Below are positions 46,266 through 57,843 of a DNA stretch of 64,000 nucleotides, in pieces. Under the pieces are notes generated by a model. The model had not been told where the DNA came from and did no database searches. It saw only the letters and a program-made list of their open reading frames with translations. Where the stretch lies: the NCBI GenBank assembly GCA_963969495.1, contig OZ018318.1:97307413-97371412 (forward strand), in the 5' to 3' direction. Numbering within the stretch: position 1 is the stretch's first letter; every line of letters begins with the position of its first letter. A program made the position numbers and the translations under genes. Source of the DNA: Ceratothoa steindachneri. Its lineage: Eukaryota; Arthropoda; Malacostraca; Isopoda; Cymothoidae.

Positions 46266-48699
46266 TAGGGTTTATTTCGTGAGAGTTACCAGTTTATAGT
46301 GGTCAACTAAGTTTAAAATGGGTTGCTTAGTTAATGAGATGCCGGGTGAGTAGCAATTTAGAGGATGAATAACTGGGGCTAAGCCTGGGTTACACGTAAA
46401 GGGGTGTTAGACGAAGGCTTTTAAGGTTTCACCGTAAAGTTTACTCAGACTCCCAAAGTTCTTACGAGGAATCCGTTTATAAGCTGGGTTTGAAAGTTAC
46501 CTTGGTTATCACTAGGTTAAAGGAAGGACTCAAAAATAAAAATAAAGTTTTGTGGGCTTTAGTCTTGGCTTAGGTATATCTTACGTGGTTTTGCTGTAAG
46601 TTTCCCTCATCGTTAATAATTGTGGCTAAGGATATCTGAATTTAAAGACGAGGAACGGAGTCGTGATGTCAATAATATTAATGTGAATCTGGAATCAAGA
46701 GGGATGAATATATCGTACAAATAAGATTGATGTTACTCCTTTGGGAATTCTATGCTTGCTATATTTATACGAACCTCCATTATTGGATGTAACTCAGCTA
46801 TTCTTAATCAGAGAGCGAGGCGAAGCATCACAGGTTAATGTACATGTGTTCGTTTGTTCCTTTGTTGAAACTGCTATGCGGAGTCAAAGGGTGTGAGTGT
46901 TTCAATAAAGAAACACTTGGCCGCATCTGGGCTGGCATCGATACCAAGGTGATAGCAAAGTTGATTTTATCATTTCGCAGGTCCACGTCAACTTTAGCTG
47001 GTCAAACCTGAATCATTTCCGCCTGACTCGTTATTTTGTATCTAAACCTTTCAGCTTGCATCTCTTTCTACGCGTGTATATGTTTGTGCATTCGTGTGAG
47101 AAACTCTAACTATTTGCTTGCCTAATTACACTCATGTTTTTTTAATAAATGTAAAATTGTGATTTAACATTATGTATAAGCATTTCACTTTAGCCTACAT
47201 TAGTCAATTACTACTACATGGCATATTATTTAAGTAGTTAATATGTTTGCCCAATTTCAAGATTTCATAGGTCCAACAGGGTGCATAGTTGTGAGGCTCG
47301 TTGGTGAGCCTACTTGACCTTGCGATTTGGGCGTCGCTACAAGTCAATCAAAAATTACTTTGCACTTTTGAAGATATAACTGGTCGGAATCAAATTTGAG
47401 TGTGGAGTGGAAGGAAAATAATTGGGTTAAAAAGTTATTTCAGTCCATTGATTAAGTTTTGGAATTTCAAAGACATTTTATATTTTACGTAAGTTTTGTG
47501 CTCGATAGGCTTTAGTAGAATGAGATGATACAAAAGTTTCAGTGATGGTCACACTTCGTCACATAAGGGAAGTAAAGGAGCTGTTCAAGTAGTGAATATT
47601 ATTATTATAGTGATTTCAATGGAAATAATATTATTTATAATAATAATGTCAGATTTTATACCATTATAGAAATGATTTAGTATCATTATTGTATAAGAAC
47701 GGAAAATTTCAGAAATAAAACCTAATGAGTATAATTGTTTCAAGGAAACTCTATACAAGTAAACTTCTTCCACTTTTGCCAAAAAAGTGGGCTGTGAAGT
47801 TGATGTCATGGCACCTGACTTTGCCCTGAGGTCCTGGGGTCCTGAGGTCCTGGGGATGAACAGCAATATTCCATACAACCGTGATCCGAGAGAGGTAGTA
47901 AAGTCCTGGATCCATTGGCTAGCTGCAGGGAATGTTTATGTGTGGCAGAAATACCTGCGCCCTTCCACATAAGGTAAAACACCCAAACCTGACTTTCGGA
48001 GACTTTATTTGATCACACAACATACCGTATATTAGATAGATCTTCCGGATCTATTTCAGCTCCCTATAATTTAATAAAAGAGTCGAAACCATGGTCAATA
48101 TAATAGATTCCTAACCTCAAAATTTGAGAAAGATTGACTATCTAAGATTAGGACCAATATTTCTTAACCACTTAAATTGAACTTTTGGCGAAAATTAATA
48201 ATAAAATTTACATTCAATTTGATTAGGTATTTTTATTAATTTCTTATTTTATCTCATATCCCTTTGGTATAAAAAAATACGTCCGGAAGGCTTTCTGTGC
48301 TTAAGATGAGCATTACCTGGTTGCTTTTAACTCACCAACGATTGCCATGTTGATCTTTATTTTGTTTTCATTATCATATCTGAGGTCCATCCGAGCCAAC
48401 ATACAGTTGGTATTACTGAGTTATTTATTTAATTGTACGAAAATACGACCATGTAATGTACGCTGCGTTGATCCAAGAAAGTCATTTGATTTATGTATAT
48501 TAGGAGTAATTAATATAAAAGATAGTGGACTGATGCAGTGATAAATCTTTTTGTAATTTTAAATAAGAAATTATTCACAATTAATAAATATTTTGTCACG
48601 TTGACTAAATATTTATGTAGGCAGAATAGAGTACCTCGGTCACTAGGACTAAGATTCAGGTCAGCCTGGTGATGGAGTACAAAGTAACTTTGGTAGGCG
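46266..48699. other. no gene recognised
   Basis: Mixed composition to about 47,050, then AT-rich. A short imperfect repeat (TGAGGTCCTGGGGTCC twice) sits at about 47,826-47,855. The 61-codon open stretch over it shows no motif. Confidence 0.4.
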
Positions 48700-49760
48700 T
48701 GATTATTAAAATAATTTCTAATGATAGTTGAGGACAGACTGTGATTTGATTTTGTGTAAGACATTGTTATAATGTATTGTATTAATGTTGTGGCTGCTAC
48801 ATTGATTCGGGTTTGATGAGCTATTATCGAGATGTCGTCCAGATAGATATTTGTTTAGATATGGGATGATTGTGGAATCGTAATATCGTGAGTGAGCATT
48901 TATGAAAAGGTAGTATACGTGAACTATCTGCTTTATATATACCGTTCTTATCGGACAAATATGAAATTTGTAGGGCAAATTTTCTGTTTTTAATGAGGGT
49001 GAATTGTAAGATTTTTTCACAGGAATAAGTTTAGGTGCTGTCACGAAGACTGTTTATGTCGAGGGCTGTGGGGATTGTGCGTAAGTAACTGTGTGTGAGG
49101 TTAAAGCATAAAGAAAGTGGTACGTGAGGATGATTAATCAAGTTGTCGTGCAGAGATTTTCACGCATCCCATTCATTTCTATATCAATTTCTCGTTGGAT
49201 TTGGATAAAATGTACGGTATTGAAATGTGGTCCTATGAGTTTGTATTTTGTTGTTTATTTGGTAGAATATTGGTTCGATTTTTGTTGGTGTTTAGATTAA
49301 AAGATTGGCGTTTTGAGGAGAGCAATAGTAGAAATTATTTGCGATAGCTGAGAGGGCAGTTTTCTAGTTGTTTTGGATGAATTTTTGATATATGTCAGAA
49401 CCTGTAGCTTTGGAATTTCTCAGAGATTATATGGTTAAATACGAACGTATAATTTTAGGAATAAGGTGACTGTCTTTGGCTAAACATACATCTATTTTAA
49501 TTTTTCTATAAATATCTATGTCTATTTTATCTATGTGTAGGTAGGAAGTTGTTTTTTCACTGTAGTGGTTTTTGGTTAGGCTATTGTTTTGCGAGTAATA
49601 AACGAATCTTGTTTGGAGGTGGTGGTTAGTATTATCTTTAGGGTTCACCAGAGTTGCGTTAAGATGGTTTTGACAATTAATTGAGCTCATATATGGTGAC
49701 GTTTTTCATGATATTCTGATATTAGATTAGTGAGAGCAGTATTAAAAACTTAAAATTTCT
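48700..49760 (-). pseudogene. possible decayed retroelement, minus strand
   Basis: The minus strand is A/C-rich and G-poor, like the sense strand of the LINE at 23.4-27.3 kb. One stretch near 49,400-49,440 reads LRNSKATGSDI, which resembles the 'KAxGxDG' block preceding the RT domain of LINEs. Two open stretches (49,427-49,690 and 48,718-49,044) lack further motifs. No active-site box is found. This could be chance in biased sequence. Confidence 0.25.
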
Positions 49761-50729
49761 CTCTAGGTTTTTGTTTAGGTTTGTTTGCTTCTATCTTTTA
49801 TAAAGTCCAAGATTACTTTTGTAAAGTTTGTAATGTATGTTTTCCTTTATTTCTATAGTAATGATTGATTTAACAGTTCATATTAAATATACTTCCGCAT
49901 AAATATGGTATGGGTTAAATTCATATCTTGTATACTTTTGTTATAACTCACAACGGGGTCTCAGGGTTGCATGGGAAACCATGACGTTGCTTACAGCTGC
50001 AGGATTTAATGACGTATTGGACGAAATTCTCACAAATGCTATGGCGGGATTATATATCTTTTACACATTTACATTTTTTGTAGCTTCACCACATGTCTAT
50101 ACAAATCTCGAGTAACAAATAACCTGGCAGAGATCGCCACTCTAAATAAGATTTGACACCTTAATTACACACCTATTTATCAATAGAAGAGTAAATGCTC
50201 ATCTCTTCATATTTGCCTAATTTAACACTACCGACTCTTCCACTGGGTACTCTCTAAACATATTATTGAGTTTTTTCTTAGAAAAATAAAATTTAACCCT
50301 TACTTCTCCCTAATTAGTTTATTTCTAACAACAAATTAATCTCTTTTGTGAAAGTCATTGAGTTCAAAGAGCCATCTCGAAACGTTCATTGAACAGCCCT
50401 GTGAAACGCTTTGAGCCAAATATAGACAGGGCATTGTTTTGGCAGAGACCATATGCTGGTAATGCAATATCCCATTTACCTAAAAATAGCAATTGATAAC
50501 TTTCTTAACATTAATTAAGTCTTCCTGTAACAGTACTTGTGTTATCCTGAACCTGCTATGAGCGTTGATTAAGTCAGCGCTAGATTATACTCGGCATGGA
50601 TTTATACTTTTCTTCACACTATCTTTCCATCCTTTCCCATCCTCTTGCACATTTATCCTGACCCGTCTGCCTGCACAGAAAGAAATAACTGGCTAACTGG
50701 CATCAATCGGCAGTCATAATCCTCTCATA
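49761..50729. other. no feature recognised
   Basis: AT-rich to balanced DNA without open frames or repeats that I can identify. Confidence 0.5.
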
Positions 50730-50833
50730 ATATATATATATATATATATAATATTAACTTTACATACTCATCAAACTTTTATTTTTTTTAATAAAGGAAA
50801 GAGGTTGTCTTATACTGTTCGTTAGTATATACC

Positions 50834-50875
<42 letters not shown>
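50730..50875. repeat. two (AT)n microsatellites
   Basis: (AT)n at 50,730-50,752 and a longer run of about 18 units at 50,840-50,875, beside the 3' end of the minus-strand LINE. Confidence 0.9.
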
Positions 50876-50876
<1 letters not shown>

Positions 50877-50931
50877 TGTTACAGTCGTTACGACGCTTTC
50901 AGCAGAGGATACAATTATAGTTTTGATGGAA

Positions 50932-50956
50932 CTTATTATTATTATTATTATTATTA
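50932..50956. repeat. (TTA)n tail of the minus-strand LINE
   Basis: Eight triplets. In element sense this is (TAA)n at the very 3' end, the equivalent of a poly(A) tail for this family. Confidence 0.75.
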
Positions 50957-53165
50957 AAGTTCCAAGCCACAACCCCAACTGGAAGAGCAAATAGCTATAA
51001 GCCCAAGGGCCCCAGCGGGGAAAGAAACCTGGTATGGAAAAAACGAAACAAAGATCAAGAAAAACATAACAAATAAATAGAAAATTAAAAAAAAAAAAAA
51101 AAAAAAAAATTAAATGCTATAATGTTAAAAATATTATAATATTATATATGTGTGGATAATGAATAAAATATTAAAGTTATAAGTTTCTGTTAATTAAAAA
51201 TGTATTAGCACCCACTTTAAATTTCTGAAGTTCCAAGGACTCAACAACAACACTAGGAAGTTCATTCCACAGTTTAGTTGTGTTAGGAATGAAACTTCTT
51301 GAAAACTGTGTTGTGTTGAATCTCATAGGCGTAAAGGCCCTACTATTGGCATTTAGTACACCTCTGGTAACTCGTTGAGGGGCATATAAATTGGGCAGAT
51401 CGTGATGCAGTGGATGATCTGCATTGTTAAAAATTTTATATAAGATGCATAAGGAGCTTATTGCTCGCCTGTGCCACAGATCAACTTTGAGGTCAGGAAT
51501 TAAAAATTTTATTGCTCTCAAATTTTTATCTAATAAATTAAGATAAGAGTTGGCTGCCGAACTCCAAACAGGGGCGCAATATTCAAAACACGGAAGAATA
51601 AAAGCATTAAAACAATTTATAAGAACAGTCAGCTCTCCAAATACTTTGTAAGATTTCCTCAAAATGCCAATTTTTTGAGCAATAGAGGAGGAAATAGATC
51701 GAATGTGATTCTCAAAAGTAAACCTAGAGTCAAGCATAACTCCAAGCAACTTAAAAGAATCACATATGGAGATGGGAATGTTATTTATTAAAAGATCTGG
51801 ATGGGGAGGATCTAGTGTTCTGGATCTGCTAACAATCATACTCTGGGTTTTCTTTGCATTTAACTTCATGCCCCATGAAGTGCACCAAACATTTATCTTA
51901 GCCAGACCTCTATTTAAAGACTCTGCAACCGATGCTCTCAACTCAGGAGATGGGACTGGGGCTATTAGAGTAGCATCATCAGCATAGGCTATAAGTCTAT
52001 TTTCCAGTCCAAACCACATATCATGGGTATATAATATAAACAGTAGAGGACCAAGAACACTGCCTTGTGGTACACCAGATAGCACCTCTCTCTCATCACT
52101 AAAATTATTGTCAACATAAACCTTTTGATGTCGATTTGTTAAAAATTGTTCAATAATATTTAAAAATACACCACCTACTCCCAACTGCTTCAACTTAAAT
52201 ATCAGGGCCTTATGATTGACACGGTCAAATGCGGCACTGAAATCCAGGCCAACTAAGCGAACTTCTTGACCAGAGTCTAATGATTTTTGGACAATGGTGG
52301 AGACTGTGAGAAGTGCATCACAAGTGCTCAGACCCTTACGAAATCCAAACTGTAAAAAGGGAAACAGACGATTAAGCTCGGCAAATGTACTTAAACGTTT
52401 AGCTAGTAAACGTTCAAAAATCTTAGATAGAACAGGAGTTATAGAAATGGGCCTATATTCAGTAGGATTAAAACTACCACTTGCACTTTTACATAGTGGA
52501 GTGATGTTACCAATTCTCCAACATTCGCAAAAACTACCACTCCTCGCCAGCTTCCGAAGAATAACGGAAAGCTTGGGAGCCAAATACTCTGCAGTTTTCT
52601 TAAAGAATAAAGGGAATATACCATTTGGGTCAGTACCACCATAAGCATCCAGATCAAGAAGTAACTGTTTTACTTCACTTGAACGGAAAGCAATCTTGTT
52701 TAACCTTGGTTCAGGGAAACAAGTGTCAGGTAGAGTTAGATTCTCATTACTTTGTTTATTATCAAAAACATCAGCCAACAGTGTTGCCTTTTCTTCAGGA
52801 CTATGGGTAATGGAACCATCAGGTTTAAGAAGGGGTGGCATAGATGAATCATTCCCAAAAAGAGCAGACTTGAGAGTGGTCCAGAATTTGTGGGAATTTG
52901 CTGTGCGCTGAAGAGTTCCCTTTGTGGTAGTATTGAATTCAACTTCAGCATTATTATATACCCTCTGAGCTGCTGTTCTGTAGTGCACATAATTATCCCA
53001 TAGAAAGGCAGATCTACTCCCCTTCCACAGGTTGTAGGCTTCTTGTTTCTGCATATGAGCCCTCTTACAGTCATCATTAAACCAGGCTTTGTCCTTAGTG
53101 CGATATCTGATCATACGGAATGGAACATGTCTATTAATAATTGAAACAATTTTAATATATAAATA
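50932..53165 (-). mobile_element. 5'-truncated LINE of decapod type
   Basis: A minus-strand LINE consisting of the end of ORF2 plus a 3' region. Its 3' end lies at the low coordinate: (TAA)n at 50,932-50,956, preceded (in element sense) by a conserved-looking block containing CCCCGCTGGGGCCCTTGGGC and TTATAGC. A run of about 20 A/T at 51,090-51,110 lies inside the 3' region. The endonuclease and ORF1 are missing, as expected for 5' truncation during target-primed insertion. The upstream junction is near 53,120-53,165, where recognisable RT-flanking protein gives way to AT-rich and then unrelated GC-rich sequence. Confidence 0.8.
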
Positions 53166-53282
53166 TGTGTTTAAATTGTAATATAAATAGATGTAACCGC
53201 TGTGAGCGGTGAGCCTGGGCTTCATGCGAGCTTTGAATGTTACCCACACATTGCGGACGAAGTCGTTCCTCATGCTAATCAA
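51177..53282 (-). CDS. reverse transcriptase part of LINE ORF2 (5'-truncated copy)
   Basis: A 701-codon open frame, of which roughly residues 58-701 are LINE ORF2 protein. It starts with KDKAWFNDDCKRAHMQKQEA, the linker preceding the RT. The RT has ITPLCKSASG, EYRPISITPVLSKIFERLL, FGFRKGLSTCDALL, GLDFSAAFDRVNH (motif A), GVPQGSVLGPLLFILYTHD, and AYADDATL with YADD at 433-436. The C-terminal region ends LWNELPSVVVESLELQKFK. The RT is uninterrupted with an intact active site, but no endonuclease is encoded, so the copy cannot move alone. Residues 1-57 come from flanking DNA: residues 1-27 read like an unrelated protein, and 28-50 are AT-rich low complexity. The listed start is only the first ATG of the open frame. 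Confidence 0.88.
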   Translation of the reverse strand: MISMRNDFVRNVWVTFKARMKPRLTAHSGYIYLYYNLNTYLYIKIVSIINRHVPFRMIRYRTKDKAWFNDDCKRAHMQKQEAYNLWKGSRSAFLWDNYVHYRTAAQRVYNNAEVEFNTTTKGTLQRTANSHKFWTTLKSALFGNDSSMPPLLKPDGSITHSPEEKATLLADVFDNKQSNENLTLPDTCFPEPRLNKIAFRSSEVKQLLLDLDAYGGTDPNGIFPLFFKKTAEYLAPKLSVILRKLARSGSFCECWRIGNITPLCKSASGSFNPTEYRPISITPVLSKIFERLLAKRLSTFAELNRLFPFLQFGFRKGLSTCDALLTVSTIVQKSLDSGQEVRLVGLDFSAAFDRVNHKALIFKLKQLGVGGVFLNIIEQFLTNRHQKVYVDNNFSDEREVLSGVPQGSVLGPLLFILYTHDMWFGLENRLIAYADDATLIAPVPSPELRASVAESLNRGLAKINVWCTSWGMKLNAKKTQSMIVSRSRTLDPPHPDLLINNIPISICDSFKLLGVMLDSRFTFENHIRSISSSIAQKIGILRKSYKVFGELTVLINCFNAFILPCFEYCAPVWSSAANSYLNLLDKNLRAIKFLIPDLKVDLWHRRAISSLCILYKIFNNADHPLHHDLPNLYAPQRVTRGVLNANSRAFTPMRFNTTQFSRSFIPNTTKLWNELPSVVVESLELQKFKVGANTFLINRNL

Positions 53283-53478
53283 TAGCCGTTTAACGGAAGA
53301 CTTCAGCTCATCGATCTTGCTGTAACGGACCTTGTAGGCCTTGCTTACAACATGTACACATATTTTGTAGTCGATGATTGAGGACGGTCAAATGCAGTGG
53401 ATAACCTTTTTGCGCCCAGAAGTTCGTTTTTGACCCCAACCACTCTTCTATGGAGGAATTTGGGTAGCACACCTGAAG
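53166..53478. other. GC-rich coding-like relic upstream of the truncated LINE
   Basis: Composition jumps from AT-rich to near 50% G+C at about 53,190. The minus strand is open in one frame from about 53,390 to the LINE (HVVSKAYKVRYSKIDELKSS, then MRNDFVRNVWVTFKARMKPR). The plus strand also reads plausibly in pieces (VTDLVGLAYNMYTYFVVDD; WITFLRPEVRF). I cannot tell which strand was coding and recognise no family. Confidence 0.35.
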
Positions 53479-53808
53479 TTGTTCTGGCATGCGCTGTTGG
53501 GGAGTGGAAGCCTTTCTACGCAGCTCAAGCTCTTGCCCCCCTCTCTCTCGACGGCCTTGGATACTGAAATTCTTTTGCTCGCAATTGGAGTAAATTTGAG
53601 CTTCGCAGCAATTTCGAAAGCCTTTATTGCACCCAAATGGTTGATATTTAGAATTTTTGATTCTTTGCGCCACTCAGTTGATGGTTCTACGGCTATCGCT
53701 GAGCGGCTTGGCGCTTTGGCAATTATGGCCCGTGCGGAGGAGAGCAGAGATCTCTATTCATTTCATTATTATCTAGACACTGCCAGAGACAATTTAAAGG
53801 ACTGATTT
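53434..53808 (+). pseudogene. unrecognised coding relic, about 125 codons
   Basis: A plus-strand frame open from after a stop at 53,431 to a stop just past 53,805. It includes PQPLFYGGIWVAHLKLFWHA, LDTEILLLAIGVNLSFAAIS, then FIAPKWLIFRIFDSLRH and a C-terminal IAERLGALAIMARAEESRDL followed by LDTARDNLKD. The amino-acid mix (amphipathic, alanine-rich, good codon variety) and the G+C rise make it look like genuine former coding sequence. There is no ATG near its start; the first near-cognate codon is TTG at 53,479. Upstream, WITFLRPEVRF in another frame may join after a frameshift. Function unknown: I recognise no domain. The minus strand is also open over part of it (53,308-53,673). Confidence 0.4.
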
Positions 53809-53810
53809 TT

Positions 53811-55379
53811 TCTATCACACACGTAAACCTTTGGAAAGATCGAAAAATGGAGTCTAACAGAACTTTTCCAAATCAGGTAATGGAAAACAGGCAAAGAATC
53901 AGGTGAATAAGCAATAAAGCAAAAATTAAATAAATTGAAACGAAGATCCTACTACCTTCGAACTCTCTTCTAAGTTTTTGATCAACGAATAATAGAAATC
54001 AACAGAAAACTGTAATATATAACAAAGGAGGTGAGGAAATAAGACGCCCCAAGCAAGAAATTTAACCAATCGTAAAATGAATTATCGGCATATAGATTTA
54101 AATTAGGAGGAGCAGAAGTAACTAACAAGAAAGGCAAATACAAAATAAACACATAAATGCTAATTAGATTAACACATCTACAGACTACCCAAAGGCTTGA
54201 AAAGAATACAATATAATTAAGTGTAAAGATATGATAAAGTGAGAGATATACACGTTCAAATACATATATTCAGATGAATACACACACACAAACACACATA
54301 TATATATTCATATATATATAAAGAGAGAGAGAAAAGATGGGAAATTAAAATAATATTATATAACTATTACAGTGTCAAACTTTGGGCAATCTTTTCTGAA
54401 TGAAATTTAATATATAATACTCATCCAGCTTATACAAGCGAAGGCTAAAATTAAAATTACGGATTAAGTAAAGAATAAGAATTTAATAACATATGTACAT
54501 AAAATACATTACTCTATTCATCACCTTTAAATTATATTTGGTAAATTCTTACCTCATTGTCCAAGTAATATTCGGAACACTCTATACATTTGACGCAATA
54601 TACCCCGCCAAAAGTGTAAGTAATATCTAGTACTAAGAGTTTTAAAAAGTATTTTATAATTAAATATACTAGAGATGCCTAGTGCTTAGAAAATATGAGG
54701 GAGAGTGGTAAAAGCTGGATTAAAGAAAGTCCTAGAGTATTCTTGTTATTAAAAGACTGTATCAAGTAAATGGTTAGGATAGCAATGTTTGTGTCCTATG
54801 TTCAATATTTTAGAAAGTTCTGTGTCAATGAATTCGGAAATAACCATGCGAAGTGCATAATAAACATAGATATGAAAACATATATTTTTCTTTATTTAGA
54901 TTAGAGGACTAATTATGAATATAGGAACAAGTATTAGTCGGCTTAGGAGAGAGATAAAATTCGAAACAAAAGTTCAAGACTGAATTAAATAGAAGCTGCT
55001 AGCAAGCTGAGTTTGTTCAAATAAATGTCCACATAATCAATGTATGGAAACCTAATAATAGAAAAATCAACAATGGATGAGAGGTTAACATTTTTATAAT
55101 TTCCATATATTAATTAGATAAAACAAGAGACAGAAAGAATTTACCATTCGGAAAAGTACAATCTTTAGTAGAGAGTGAAACTTTTTCTAAAATTATACTC
55201 GGGACAAAGGTAACTCAATAATACACCATTTTTCTAATAAATTGAAACATTAACGACTGTAACTTTAGTTAAAATGGAACAAATATCGAAATTAATAATC
55301 ATGAAATTGAAGATTAAGGGATGGCATGAGGTTTTTCAAAGAGTTAAGAACTATTAATGTCGAGGTATGGCCAAGTGTA
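53811..55379. other. AT-rich DNA with a compound microsatellite
   Basis: No gene seen. At about 54,283-54,333 a (CA)n, (TA)n and (GA)n compound run occurs. Confidence 0.5.
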
Positions 55380-56630
55380 CGTGACTATGCACACACAGAT
55401 CTAAGGTCGGCCAGGCACGGCGACAACTGTTATTATTTCTAAGAGTGCGGTTTAAATGGATAGTGGCAGCTGCGTAACCAAGGAATACACCAAACACAAT
55501 AACAAAAATAGACTTTTGAGACACACGTAATAAAAAGGGACAATAATAATTATGTATATAAATGATATATAAGTGAGACGGACTTAAGCTCCGAATACAA
55601 ATTAGATAACTGTGGTTAGGGAATGGTTATAATGGGAGATTGAGGGTAATGAATGCTTTACTTCCTTTTAAACTCGAGAGTAAGGTCGGGCAAAAAGGGG
55701 AAGGTCTTGGTGACCTTGGTACTCACGGCTGGTACCCACAACCCACAGAGGTTGTGGCTACTCTTCTAGAACTTGTGTTTGCGAGACGCAAGCCTCCTGT
55801 CCTCAGGAGGTCATCGAACGAACTTCGAAGAGGGATGGGGTGACTTTTCCACACTTGGCTTGAGCGAGCCAATGGGCCTCCTTTTGTAAGAGAGCCCCAG
55901 ATTCGGGTCTTCTGTCCTCAGTGGGTCACTGAAAAAACTTTGAAGGGAGGCGAGGAGATGACTTCTCCACACTCGGCTTCAGCGAGGTAATGGGCCTCTT
56001 GTCGTAACTGGTCACCAGGTGAACTTCGGAGGACGGCTTCTCCAATCCTAGATCTAAAGGGGGATGAGAAAGGCTGACGTTGCCTCACGAGACTCTTCTC
56101 CCACACCCAAAGACACGTGGGTGATGTCCGGCTATTTCGTGACTTATGACAGTGACTCACACTTCTTGGGAGAGAGCTCGTTGAATTGCGCTTATTTCGG
56201 GGAAGTTGCGTCTAACAATATCTATCCGTCAGCCTGGAGCGGGTGCATATATACCCGGAGCTACTCAAAACAGAGAGAGAAAGAGATTGAGACCATCTTA
56301 ACTTTCGTTATCGGGCGTGATGAACCGAGCGCCTTTTTACGAGGAAGTGTCAACGGCTGGGATCGGCAGCTAGACGGGCAACAGCGGCGGGGGCATAAAT
56401 GCGGTTCACTGCGAGTATACAAAGCAGTCTCCACACCCGCGGCAGGGGTTCGGGGGGAGACGACCGGAAGGAAGCTTCGGTGTGAATTTCACGAGAACCT
56501 GGCGTCGGGTTAAATGAAGGAGAGGTCAGAAATGGAAGGGGTAGGGGAATAACGGCTCCTTTTCTCTCCCGAAATACAGTCTTAGGAGGTGGGGAAATAA
56601 TATTATTCAAAGGGGTTTCCTCCACTATTA
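55380..56630. other. GC-rich island, unclassified
   Basis: G+C rises sharply, especially 55,640-56,580, between AT-rich flanks. It contains a degenerate tandem repeat (listed separately) and open stretches on both strands: 55,640-55,843 and 56,064-56,513 plus; 55,918-56,160 and 56,350-56,625 minus. None has a recognised motif. It could be a mobile-element leader, a promoter or exon region, or an old satellite. Confidence 0.35.
55793..56045. repeat. degenerate tandem repeat, unit about 100-115 bp
   Basis: The phrase CCTGTCCTCAGGAGGTCATC, then GAACTTCGAAGAGGGATGGGG and CTTTTCCACACTTGGCTTGA, recurs as TCTGTCCTCAGTGGGTCACT, AACTTTGAAGGGAGGCGAGG and CTTCTCCACACTCGGCTTCA about 115 bp later. A third, partial copy follows at about 56,001 (TTGTCGTAACTGGTCACC, GAACTTCGGAGGACGG, CTTCTCC). 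ATGGGCCTCC/ATGGGCCTCT precedes the following unit in both. Confidence 0.7.
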
Positions 56631-57299
56631 ACTATATTGAAACAAACGTTTTATGAAAAATATGTCAACTTATTCCAAAGGATATTTTTCAAATGTTAAT
56701 AGATAGAGTCATCGTTAGTTAATTCCCGAATTTTATCAGAATATGTTTGTTTATTTAAAATGAAGATTGCACCAAGTTTTTCGTCTGTATTCATTTATCG
56801 CACGATGAAAATATACTCACTAAGAATGTTGCGAAATTTATCGAAGTTATTATATCTCTTATCAATAGAATCAAATGAACGTTCAATAAGGGATGAGATA
56901 CTTTAAAATAAACTCAAGAGCAGATTCGAACTTTTGTCCAGTTTTTTGTAAGCTGAAAGAATAGTTTTCCATACTGCGGTACCGTGGATTTTCCTGGGTC
57001 ATGTAGATTGTTATTCAATCAACAACAGTGATGATACACTCTTATTGAATTCCTTGAAATAAATTATTAGAAAAATACAATAGGCATTTTTTTTTTCTGT
57101 TATAAATAGAGTGCGTTACAGGCGTATGAGCTCTCAGTAAATTACTATGAAAACAACAATAAATAATTTATAAGGTTGCAAAATATTAATTTTTAGAAGT
57201 AACGATAACTTCCAAGATTTTTTATTTAATAAGGCTATTTTTATATTTTGCTAGAAATAAATGATTATTCTTAAATCATTTAATTAAAATTTGTACTTA
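56631..57299. other. no feature recognised
   Basis: AT-rich, stop-dense DNA. Confidence 0.5.
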
Positions 57300-57503
57300 T
57301 CTCCCTCCCTAATCGTCCCTAAGCTGTGGAATGATCTGCCTCCTTGGCATACGGTCCTTTTCTTCGCCTGTCACGTTCAACCGGACTCTGAAAACCTACT
57401 TCTTTTTCAGGCTTTTTTCTAATCGATAAACGGGTGTACTAAGAATGCTTCTAAGTGGTAAAATTGCCATTTAATACCCATATTATTATTATTATTATTA
57501 TTA
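57300..57503 (+). mobile_element. LINE 3' end stub
   Basis: The last codons of a LINE ORF2 and its 3' tail on the plus strand. PKLWNDLPPWHTV is the common 'LWN-LP' block near the end of LINE ORF2 proteins. After a one-base shift, FNRTLKTYFFFRLFSNR and a stop match the usual LKTYLF ending. About 50 bases of 3' untranslated sequence lead to (ATT)n at 57,480-57,503. Severe 5' truncation. It is not the same subfamily as the minus-strand LINE at 51-53 kb: the C-terminal blocks and tail triplet differ. Confidence 0.65.
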
Positions 57504-57797
57504 CAAGCATTTCTCTTCTTCGCTTTGGTTGATTTAGAGGAATTATTTGGTTTAAGATTACGTAGCCTAATTCTTAATCCCCTTTCATCTAGAGATTCGG
57601 CCGATTTTTTTTTCCTATCACACCTATTCATTGCTACTTAATTTAAATTAAAAACTGATCAATCGGGAATTTCTATGGAGAATATAAAAAATATATTAAA
57701 CTGAGTAGATTCAAAATATCCCCTTAAAATAGTTAAATTTACGCATGTATCTTAATTTATCTGGTAAAGCGGATGTATATGTATATATGGAAAGTTG

Positions 57798-57843
<46 letters not shown>

